DNA of 64,000 nucleotides from Betaproteobacteria bacterium (GTDB lineage: Bacteria; Bdellovibrionota_B; Oligoflexia; Silvanigrellales; Silvanigrellaceae). Of the stretch, positions 1 to 6,932 are shown one piece after another. A model generated the notes under the pieces. The model saw nothing but the letters and a program-made list of their open reading frames with translations, was not told where the DNA came from and made no database searches. The first letter of the stretch is position 1, and each line of letters begins with the position of its first letter. The position numbers and the translations under genes are program-made. The stretch spans positions 490,897 to 554,896 of the forward strand of contig VGHE01000001.1 in NCBI GenBank assembly GCA_016868315.1, read 5' to 3'.

Positions 1-129
1 TGGCTTTCGTCAAAACACGATAAAGGCATTTACTCGACCAATTCTCCTAACGCACCGTTTGGTCAGGATCCGCTCGAGTATTCTAATTTGAAGAAAAAGA
101 TTCAAAAGACATCAAAGAAAAAGAAGTGA
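1..129 (+). CDS. C-terminal fragment of an unidentified protein (partial)
   Basis: Reading frame 1 is open from the first base to a TGA at 127-129 and gives 42 residues ending in a strongly basic tail (KKKIQKTSKKKK). The start lies left of the window. The fragment is too short to identify. Lysine-rich tails occur on nucleic-acid-binding and ribosome-associated proteins, but that is only a possibility. The next gene (147-920) is on the other strand and converges with it, with 17 bp between the stop codons. Confidence 0.5.
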   Translation, partial: WLSSKHDKGIYSTNSPNAPFGQDPLEYSNLKKKIQKTSKKKK

Positions 130-146
130 ACTGGCTTACATGGTGC

Positions 147-920
147 TCACGCACTCTCCGGTAGAACAGCAGAGCCCCCGGGCTCGGAGTCCGCTCCGGT
201 TTGGGGGCAAACTAGCAATTGATACTCCCACCTGATTGTCTCTCCATGAAAGGTCAGGCGCATGTCAGTCATGAGTTCGATTTGTGCGGTTGCATCTGAA
301 ATAAGTTGATTCTTGGACCAAACTGCTGAAATCCGAACTCCATCGGGCTGGCAATCCAAAGCGAAATAGACGTGAGTGTCGCACGACTGCGACAAATCCA
401 TGCTGGCATCCAAAAATTCAACAACATAACTGGTCAGTTCTTGATCGCCCCGGGTTGCTGAATACAGCGGATACGGAATCTGACTGCGTTCAATCTTCAG
501 TCTGGGGCGTGGCCTCATTTCAGATCGGCGCAGGCATGACTCGATTTTTTTGATGAGAGGATGCAACAGCTTTTCAGTGTCTTCACGAGATCGTGAAACG
601 CAAAGTTTGGGTGTCGCCTGTGTCGTGGGTGAGGGCAAATGCCGGCTCAACAGACAGTAGGAGCGGAATGCAGAAAGATGATAAATGCTGCCGTAGTTGA
701 AGACTCCAGACAATGGGAACGAGCGTTCGAAAGGGGTGCCATCGTGCCAGTGATTCTCGTGTCCCGTTCCAGAATCACTCGAACCTGATTCTTTTTTCTG
801 CTGCCCCTCACGGCTGAAAAAGAAGGCAACAACCAGCATGTAGCAGCTGACAGCAATGACGACCGTCGCTACGAAGCTGATCTCTGCAGAGATAATTTCA
901 TTTGAAAGAATGATGCTCAC
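147..920 (-). CDS. Hypothetical single-pass membrane protein
   Basis: A 257-residue protein I do not recognise. A hydrophobic segment at about residues 12-34 is followed by a short Ser/Gly/His-rich linker and a soluble domain of about 200 residues, so it is probably anchored by its N-terminus with the bulk outside the cytoplasm. The start is GTG at 918-920: GAGG lies 5 nt upstream, and an in-frame TGA shortly before it rules out a longer form. The Pro/Arg-rich stretch near residues 130-150 is the only compositional oddity. It is convergent with the fragment at 1-129 and divergent from the gene at 1071. No function can be assigned. Confidence 0.6.
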   Translation of the reverse strand: MSIILSNEIISAEISFVATVVIAVSCYMLVVAFFFSREGQQKKESGSSDSGTGHENHWHDGTPFERSFPLSGVFNYGSIYHLSAFRSYCLLSRHLPSPTTQATPKLCVSRSREDTEKLLHPLIKKIESCLRRSEMRPRPRLKIERSQIPYPLYSATRGDQELTSYVVEFLDASMDLSQSCDTHVYFALDCQPDGVRISAVWSKNQLISDATAQIELMTDMRLTFHGETIRWEYQLLVCPQTGADSEPGGSAVLPESA

Positions 921-1070
921 ACATGCCTCTTGCCTTCATTTCAAGTGTGCGTCAGACATAAGCAAACTCCCAAACGGTTTTTGCAGCCCTACGTCTGAAT
1001 TTTGTCGAGGTGCATATTCTGGTCGACGGCCTTGCGCTGGGTTAATCTCAAGGTCTGGAGGGTGAGAAAC

Positions 1071-1892
1071 GTGCCGCAGGCTTTGGACTCATTGCCGCCA
1101 CCCGCCGTAGAATGGCGTCGCGAGAGCGACGACGAACGTCGGGAGCGCCTGGAAAAGTCGGGGGTGCTCAACCCGCAGGTCAAACCTGCGCAGGGGAGCG
1201 GTACTCCTGCAGCTCCGGGTGCCTCGTCCTCTTGGTGGACTCCTGATAAATTTGTTGCTGATGCTCAGGAGCAAAAGAAAACATCGCAAAAATTTTACAC
1301 GCTCTGGTGCGGGGTTGACCTGGCGCGCTGGAATCCGGTGAAATCACCACGTGATACAAGAAACGTCGCCGATGGATCGTTCGGATTGAATTTTGAACTG
1401 ACTCATCCGCAATGGCGCGTTTTGAATGCGCAATTTGGCTTCGGCCCCAAGGCCGTTTTTTATCACGGCGGCCAGTATGCAAAACTCAATGAGCCTCCCT
1501 TCTCTGGGAGCGGATATGCGCGTTTTTCTTCCGGCGAACTTGGAATTCAAGCAAGCCTGACCCAGCGTGCCGATGAAACTCAAAGCGATTGGGTTGGTCT
1601 CTGGTCGTGGAGCTTTTATTATCTTCCTGTGCGTTTCATTGAGGCTGAGTCAACATCTTCAGTCAGCATGATTCCACGCTCAGATACTTATAGCCGCACG
1701 GCGTTGAGTCTGCCTGGAATCGGGTTGCAAACTGCACTTGGCTTCGACTGGAATTCGCTGCTTAAGGTGGACATGTTTGCTGGTATTCAAGGTGCATGGC
1801 CTTGGCAGCTCCGCTCACGTGTGGGTCTTCAGTTCTCGATGGCCTTGAGCCACGCTGCTCACTCAGCCTCTGCTGGGATGCCAACGCCATGA
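1071..1892 (+). CDS. Hypothetical protein, possibly beta-barrel-like
   Basis: A 273-residue protein of unknown function. A GTG start at 1071 is chosen because GGAGGG sits 8 nt upstream; an in-frame TTG at 1002 would add 23 residues with no ribosome site. The first 60 residues are charged and Pro/Ala-rich. The rest alternates aromatic and polar residues with Gly-rich turns (for example GFGPKAVFYHGGQYAK), as in outer-membrane barrels. No cleavable signal peptide is visible from the GTG, which weakens a barrel assignment; the longer TTG form has a weakly hydrophobic N-terminus. The stop overlaps the next start (ATGA, 1889-1892), so the two genes are probably translated together. Confidence 0.6.
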   Translation: MPQALDSLPPPAVEWRRESDDERRERLEKSGVLNPQVKPAQGSGTPAAPGASSSWWTPDKFVADAQEQKKTSQKFYTLWCGVDLARWNPVKSPRDTRNVADGSFGLNFELTHPQWRVLNAQFGFGPKAVFYHGGQYAKLNEPPFSGSGYARFSSGELGIQASLTQRADETQSDWVGLWSWSFYYLPVRFIEAESTSSVSMIPRSDTYSRTALSLPGIGLQTALGFDWNSLLKVDMFAGIQGAWPWQLRSRVGLQFSMALSHAAHSASAGMPTP

Positions 1893-2644
1893 GTGCAGCT
1901 TTATTCTGCGGCTGGCTCCCGCTGACTTTGCTTTGTGTTTCGACCGTCTGTGTTACATGCACCAGCGTCGGAAAAAACGAACAAAAAGAAACTTTGGAAA
2001 GAATATTGAAGGTCGAGGAAGTGCCCAAGGCTGAGCCCACCGAGGCGCCGACTCCGGCAGTCACTGTTGCAGCGGCAACGCCCACGGCAACTCCGACTCC
2101 TGCTCCAACAATCGACTTGCCCGGGGGTGTCCGAGCCAAGCCAGCCCCCAACCTGCAGCAGCCTGCTCGTATGGATTTGCCACTGCCTCGCGGCGTGGTG
2201 CACGCGGATTTGTTTCATTTCATCAATGCGCATGCCGAGGTCATTGCAACCTACCAACCGCTGGCAGAAGAATGGAAACTGTATGCTCGCATGTTCACGC
2301 CTGAGAGCAACATTTCAGTCGATGAGATTGCAGCATTGCGAGCTCGGGTGCGGGAAAACTTGGCTCGTGCGCACTGGCTTTTTGCTTGGGGTGTCTTTCA
2401 AGCCTCTGGGCAGTTACTCACCCTGAATCAAAAGTACACACTGATGGTTGATCGCCAGCAGGATTTCATCGAACGCATGAATATTCTCGTTTTTTTGATG
2501 GGCGAAATGCAGGCCTCAGGCATGAAAACAAATCACCGCGCATTTCTGCGCGAGTTCTACAAATACGTCAACACGAAGCATTTCAAGCGCCCCATGCGCG
2601 ACCGCCCCGGCAAGCCGGTGGGACCACTGAATCCTATTCAATGA
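1889..2644 (+). CDS. Hypothetical exported protein with Pro/Thr linker
   Basis: A 251-residue protein. The ATG at 1889 overlaps the previous stop and begins a plausible export signal: a hydrophobic stretch to about residue 25 ending in a Cys/Val/Thr-rich region that is a poor lipobox. A Pro/Thr/Ala linker (residues about 45-75) leads to an alpha-helical domain of about 150 residues (for example RVRENLARAHWLFAWGVFQ), ending in a basic tail. A reading extended back to 1796 would overlap the upstream gene and hide the signal peptide. Probably secreted or periplasmic; role unknown. It converges with the KamA-family gene 63 bp downstream. Confidence 0.6.
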   Translation: MSAALFCGWLPLTLLCVSTVCVTCTSVGKNEQKETLERILKVEEVPKAEPTEAPTPAVTVAAATPTATPTPAPTIDLPGGVRAKPAPNLQQPARMDLPLPRGVVHADLFHFINAHAEVIATYQPLAEEWKLYARMFTPESNISVDEIAALRARVRENLARAHWLFAWGVFQASGQLLTLNQKYTLMVDRQQDFIERMNILVFLMGEMQASGMKTNHRAFLREFYKYVNTKHFKRPMRDRPGKPVGPLNPIQ

Positions 2645-2707
2645 TGCAAGCAAGCAGTGTCTGGAAGAAATGAAGACATTTGGGTTGGCAGCGCGTGCGA
2701 TTCAAGC

Positions 2708-3898
2708 TCAAAGTTCGGGAAGTGGTTGCCCAGTGGTGTAATCACCAAGCGGATTAACCTCACGCCACTGATTCTTTTTCAGATCGGTCATGACGACGCT
2801 GTCTCCGTCGCGCCCAACCAAATGGTTCGGTGAAAGCGGTACCTTTCCACTGGGTGTATCGAGCACGTATTGTGGAATAGCAAAACCCGTTGTGTTGCCT
2901 CTGAGACTACGCATGAGGTCGAGGCCTTTTTCGATGGGCACACGCATATGTGCGGTGCCTTCTACGGTTTGTGCCTGATATAAGTAGTACGGGCGCACGC
3001 GCATCCGTACTAAACCTTCAAAAAGTGCTTTGAGGCGCTCCGCGGTGTCGTTGATGCCCGCAAGCAGAACACTCTGGTTGCCTACGGGAATGCCGCGGCT
3101 CAGCAAGGTGTCTATTGCCGCTGATGCTTCGGGTGTGAGTTCTTCAGGGCAGTTAAAGTGAGTGTTGATCCAGAGCGGATGATAGCGTGCCAGCATGTCT
3201 GCAAGCTCTTCAGTAATCCGGTAAGGCAGAGTGACTGGAACGCGCGTGCCAATGCGGAGAATTTCCACATGTGGAATAGCACGCAGGCGCGAGAGCAGGT
3301 TTTCGAGAGTGCCATCTTGCGCAATGAGCGGATCACCACCGGTGATAAGCACATCGCGTATCGAAGGGTTCTTTGCGATGTAATCAATACCTTGATCAAC
3401 AATGCGTGGATTAAAATGCAATCCAACTTCTTCGTCTCTTCGTTTGCGGAAACAGTACCGGCAATAAACCGGACACAATTGTGCCACACAGAATGCGACT
3501 CGATCTTTGTAAACGTGAACGACTTCTTTCACAGGTGAGTTGCCGACTTCTTGAAGCGGGTCGGAAATGCCGATTCTGTCGACCGTCTCCTCAAGACGCG
3601 GGAGCGCTTGTAGGCGCACCGGGCAGAATTCGTTTTCAAGATCCATGAGCGCCAGATAATAAGGTGTGACGCCTGCCTCGAAGAGATCTTTCAGAGTGGA
3701 AAAAGCCTCTTGCTCGGACGCAGAGAGTTTGAGGATCCGTTGTGCTTCTTCGGCTGAAGTGACCTGATTTTTCATTTGCCAGCGCCAGTTGAGGAACTGC
3801 TCTTCTGTTGTGCCAAACAGCAATGCACCACGGGCAGTCACTGATTCTTTGCGCGTGGCTGTTTGCCTGTGGAGCGGCGTGAGCGAACGGAATGGCAT
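2708..3898 (-). CDS. KamA-family radical SAM aminomutase
   Basis: A 396-residue protein of the lysine 2,3-aminomutase family. The radical SAM cluster ligands are C142, C146 and C149 in CPVYCRYC, followed by TGGDP (186-190). The C-terminal part has the PLP-lysine region (YVLDTPSGKVPLSPN) and the family's GRDGD. Length fits KamA (about 400-420) better than EpmB (about 340). Comparing by eye with clostridial KamA, the first substrate-binding Asp (in YQCDLSEG) appears as Gln (YQAQTVEG), while the second Asp (YVLD) is kept. The substrate may therefore not be lysine. ATG at 3896-3898 has AAGGGG about 7 nt upstream. It is monocistronic, divergent from elbB. Family is certain, substrate is not. Confidence 0.88.
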   Translation of the reverse strand: MPFRSLTPLHRQTATRKESVTARGALLFGTTEEQFLNWRWQMKNQVTSAEEAQRILKLSASEQEAFSTLKDLFEAGVTPYYLALMDLENEFCPVRLQALPRLEETVDRIGISDPLQEVGNSPVKEVVHVYKDRVAFCVAQLCPVYCRYCFRKRRDEEVGLHFNPRIVDQGIDYIAKNPSIRDVLITGGDPLIAQDGTLENLLSRLRAIPHVEILRIGTRVPVTLPYRITEELADMLARYHPLWINTHFNCPEELTPEASAAIDTLLSRGIPVGNQSVLLAGINDTAERLKALFEGLVRMRVRPYYLYQAQTVEGTAHMRVPIEKGLDLMRSLRGNTTGFAIPQYVLDTPSGKVPLSPNHLVGRDGDSVVMTDLKKNQWREVNPLGDYTTGQPLPEL

Positions 3899-3909
3899 GA
3901 TTCATCCCC

Positions 3910-3939
3910 TTGAAGACCAGGTCGTTGAGAGTCTATAAC
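3910..3939 (+). promoter_or_regulatory. Candidate sigma-70 promoter for elbB and the envelope operon
   Basis: TTGAAG (3910-3915) and TATAAC (3934-3939) are separated by 18 bp, in the divergent gap between the kamA-like gene and elbB. It is the best promoter-like pair before the 17-kb plus-strand run. By-eye match only. Confidence 0.4.
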
Positions 3940-4024
3940 TTGTGGACGCGGCTTGCGGAAGGGTGTTCCACGAGTCGGGCGGGGCTGTTCATCGGCTCTC
4001 AACAAGTTGCTCCAGGAGGCCGCT

Positions 4025-4747
4025 ATGTCCCTGAAATCATCGCACCACCCCGAATCGGGCACTGTGGCCGTCATTCTGGCAGGATGCGGAGCAAAGGATG
4101 GTTCTGAGATCACCGAGGCTGTCTCGCTGCTTGTTGCATTGAGCCAACAGGGCTTTCAGGTGCAATGTTTTGCTCCAGATAGAAGCACACATGATACCAT
4201 CAATCACTTGACCGGCGCCCCTCACCAGACGATGCGCAACCAGCTCGAGGAATCTGCTCGTATTGCGCGCGGACGCGTTCAACCGCTCTCGGAGCTCCGT
4301 GCACAAAGCTACGCTGCGGTCGTCATTGCGGGCGGATTCGGTGTGGTTAAGAATCTCTGCAATTATGCGGTGGCAGGCCGAGAGGCTCATCTTGAAGCAG
4401 ATGTACGCGCTTCACTTTTGCCGTTCGTAACCGCTCGCAAACCTTGCGCGGCATTGTGCATCGCACCCATGGTACTTGCACTCCTTTGTAAAGAAGCGGG
4501 CATTAAAGAAGCTGAGTTGACTCTCGGTAGTGGCGCAGCCCGGGACGCTGTAGCTGCGCTGGAATTCTGGGGTTCGCGACATGTGCCGACCCAACCGGGT
4601 CAGGCCTGCATTGATGCGAAAAATCATCTCGTGACAGCTCCTGCTTATATGTACGACGATGCTACTCCCGCAGATATTTTTGCCTCAGCAATAGCGCTTG
4701 TGGCGGGGCTATCAAAATTGATTGAGACCTCACATCGTGGCTCATGA
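4025..4747 (+). CDS. elbB: ElbB-type DJ-1/PfpI glyoxalase-like protein
   Basis: A 240-residue protein matching the ElbB/ES1 branch of the DJ-1/PfpI superfamily nearly end to end. Recognisable blocks are GCGAKDGSEITEAV near the N-terminus, CFAPDRSTHDTINHLTG (about 48-64), IAGGFGVVKNLCNYA (about 101-115), the nucleophile elbow with C145 (AALCIAP), and TAPAYM near the end. E. coli ElbB is linked to isoprenoid metabolism and has weak glyoxalase activity; the physiological role is unsettled. The start is ATG 4025 with AGGAGG 5 nt upstream. The 3' end overlaps the likely lolC start by 11 nt. Confidence 0.9.
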   Translation: MSLKSSHHPESGTVAVILAGCGAKDGSEITEAVSLLVALSQQGFQVQCFAPDRSTHDTINHLTGAPHQTMRNQLEESARIARGRVQPLSELRAQSYAAVVIAGGFGVVKNLCNYAVAGREAHLEADVRASLLPFVTARKPCAALCIAPMVLALLCKEAGIKEAELTLGSGAARDAVAALEFWGSRHVPTQPGQACIDAKNHLVTAPAYMYDDATPADIFASAIALVAGLSKLIETSHRGS

Positions 4748-6068
4748 TCCAACCCCCCTACGTCCTGGTCTGGCAGCGATACTTTTTCTTCTGAAAAGGT
4801 ATCTGTTTTCCTCTTGGACTGCCCGAAAAAGGAAATCTCAAGCTGCGTTTGGCGTTGCGCTTCCCGTTGTGGGAATTGCTGTGGGTGTTTGCGCATTCAC
4901 GGTGGTTCTGAGTGTGATGGGAGGATTCGTTCAAGGTCTCAAAAAGCGACTTCTTGGTGTTGAGCCACACATTGAAGTCGTTGTGCGCGAAGGATTTGGT
5001 CGAATCCCAGCGCAAGCAGAGCTGCTGCGCCGATTGCCACAACTTTCAAACCAAATTGTCTCCGTTTCTCCGTTCATCAAGAGCGACGTGATTGTTCAAT
5101 CGAGCCGTAAGCCCATGACTGCATTGCTTTGGGGAGTTGATACCCAGAACGCTGAAGAAGTTATGCGATTTAATTCTTATTTTTTAAATTCAGACTCGCG
5201 TTTCTCGGAGCTTGCAGAAGATGCTGAGGCTGAAACGTCTCTGCAAGACGAAAGCCAAGCGGGTGGAACCTTTCCAACTCTTTTTGCAGGCGAAAAGCTT
5301 CTTAATGTTCTCGACAGCTCTGTTGGCGATCGGCTCACATTGATTTCCACTCAGCCCGATGAAGGATTAGGAGGATTCGCTCCAACTCAGCAACCGGTTG
5401 TGGTCGCTGGTGCCTTTCACACAGGCTCTATGACCCACGATTCCAAAGTGATTTTTGCTCGACTCGAGCTGGTTCAGAAATTCATGGATGCCCCCGGAGA
5501 GTGGTCTGGGATTCAAGTGGCTTTGAGGGAGCCCCTGGAGGCGGAAACTGTCGCGCTCCAACTCAATGAAGCTCTGAAAGCTGATGGGCTGCGCGCTAAA
5601 CCTTGGACGGAATCCAATAAGGCACTGCTCAAAGCACTTCGACTTGAACGCTGGGGCATGTCTTTTGTTCTCTACATGGTCATTTTGGTTGGTTGTTTCA
5701 GCATCACAATTACGCTGGTTCTTGCAGTTCGACGCAAAGCTCGGGAAATGGCCATTCTGCGCTCTATCGGGTTGCGGCGCGTGGATCTTGGTTTGCTGTA
5801 TCTTCTCAAGGGTGGCATTATCGGCCTCGTTGGGGTTGTGTTGGGACTTGGATTCGGCCTTCTTTTGTTACAGGTTGTCTCGAAAATTCCGCTCTCAATC
5901 ATCGAGGATGCCTATCCTGGCCACGGTTTACCTGTGCTTGTTTCGTGGAGTGACGTCATCAGCGTGAGTCTGGGGAGTCTGTTGCTTTCGGTTGTTGCAG
6001 CGATATGGCCCGCGCTTGAAGTGATGCGGATCGATCCTGTGGAGACTCTTTCTGATCGTGCTGCCTGA
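4737..6068 (+). CDS. lolC: LolC/LolE-family lipoprotein-releasing permease
   Basis: The inner-membrane permease that with LolD extracts lipoproteins from the inner membrane. About 443 residues. TM1 is followed by the family block VVLSVMGGFVQGLKKRLLG, then a periplasmic domain of about 230 residues. Three C-terminal TM helices form the FtsX domain, with ARRKAREMAILRSIGLRR-like text (VRRKAREMAILRSIG) typical of MacB/LolC permeases. Only one permease gene is next to lolD, so it may work as a homodimer, as LolF does in some bacteria (inference). The start is uncertain: GTG 4737 is used, TTG 4722 is possible, and neither has a good ribosome site. It overlaps elbB; lolD follows after 28 bp. Confidence 0.9.
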   Translation: MAHDPTPLRPGLAAILFLLKRYLFSSWTARKRKSQAAFGVALPVVGIAVGVCAFTVVLSVMGGFVQGLKKRLLGVEPHIEVVVREGFGRIPAQAELLRRLPQLSNQIVSVSPFIKSDVIVQSSRKPMTALLWGVDTQNAEEVMRFNSYFLNSDSRFSELAEDAEAETSLQDESQAGGTFPTLFAGEKLLNVLDSSVGDRLTLISTQPDEGLGGFAPTQQPVVVAGAFHTGSMTHDSKVIFARLELVQKFMDAPGEWSGIQVALREPLEAETVALQLNEALKADGLRAKPWTESNKALLKALRLERWGMSFVLYMVILVGCFSITITLVLAVRRKAREMAILRSIGLRRVDLGLLYLLKGGIIGLVGVVLGLGFGLLLLQVVSKIPLSIIEDAYPGHGLPVLVSWSDVISVSLGSLLLSVVAAIWPALEVMRIDPVETLSDRAA

Positions 6069-6096
6069 TTTGTTCGTCTGAGAGGTTTTTTAAAAA

Positions 6097-6864
6097 ATGC
6101 TGAACGCTTCCGAAAATGAAAAGTCTCCCACTGCGACTCTGTCCGGTCGGGTTGGCTCTCATGCTGATTTGGCCGTGGAAATTCGCGATCTACGCAAGGT
6201 CTACAATATGGGTGAGTTTTCCCTCGAGGCGTTGTGTGGCGTGAGCTTCACCATTCGCCGGGGCGAGGCTGTGGCGATTGTGGGTGAAAGTGGATCAGGT
6301 AAAAGCACTTTGCTGCATATTGTGGGTGCACTTGATTCGCCCACATCGGGTGATGTGAGGGTCGGCGGACTGAATCCATTTCAAGGAACCGATCACCAGG
6401 TCAGTCATTTTCGCAATCAACACGTCGGATTTGTTTTTCAGCACAACAATCTTTTGCCTGAATTCAATGCACTCGAGAATGTTGTGATGCCTGGTCTAAT
6501 TTCTGGGAAGAATGCGACACAAGTTTATCGCAGGGCTCAAGCGCTTTTGGAGCGTGTTGGTCTCGGCCAGAGGGTCGCACACTACCCCGGGCAACTCAGC
6601 GGCGGCGAGCAGCAACGGGTTGCCATCGCGCGCGCCCTAATCAATGAACCGGTTCTACTTCTGGCTGACGAGCCCTCAGGCAATCTGGATAGCCGAAATG
6701 CGGCCAACATCCATGCTCTATTTGCTGAATTGAATCGCGATTTGCACACCACCTTGGTGATCGTCACACACAATCAAGACTTCGCACACACCCTTCCACG
6801 CCGCATTGAGATGCGTGATGGGCGAATCGTTGCTGACTCTGCGGCTGCAATAAGCTCCCCGTAA
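6097..6864 (+). CDS. lolD: Lipoprotein-releasing ABC ATPase LolD
   Basis: A 255-residue cytoplasmic ATPase of the LolCDE system. Walker A is GESGSGKST (63-71), the Q-loop lies in GFVFQHNNLL (111-120), the signature is LSGGEQQRVA (167-176), and Walker B is LLLADE (187-192) followed by PSGNLD and a switch His in VIVTHN. FQHNNLLPEF is characteristic of the MacB/LolD group. The first 25 residues are a polar extension not needed for the fold. It lies 28 bp after lolC and 68 bp before bamA. All catalytic motifs are intact. Confidence 0.95.
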   Translation: MLNASENEKSPTATLSGRVGSHADLAVEIRDLRKVYNMGEFSLEALCGVSFTIRRGEAVAIVGESGSGKSTLLHIVGALDSPTSGDVRVGGLNPFQGTDHQVSHFRNQHVGFVFQHNNLLPEFNALENVVMPGLISGKNATQVYRRAQALLERVGLGQRVAHYPGQLSGGEQQRVAIARALINEPVLLLADEPSGNLDSRNAANIHALFAELNRDLHTTLVIVTHNQDFAHTLPRRIEMRDGRIVADSAAAISSP

Positions 6865-6876
6865 ATTTGCAAATTT
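6863..6876. promoter_or_regulatory. Perfect 14-bp palindrome between lolD and bamA
   Basis: AAATTTGCAAATTT is a perfect palindrome that begins inside the lolD stop codon, 56 bp before bamA, and is followed by a few more T. It could be a regulator site or a weak processing hairpin. No regulator can be named. Confidence 0.3.
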
Positions 6877-6932
6877 TTCGATGATGGGAAATAGTCGCCC
6901 GGCGTGCCATCTCAGAGAAGGGTAAACGATCT

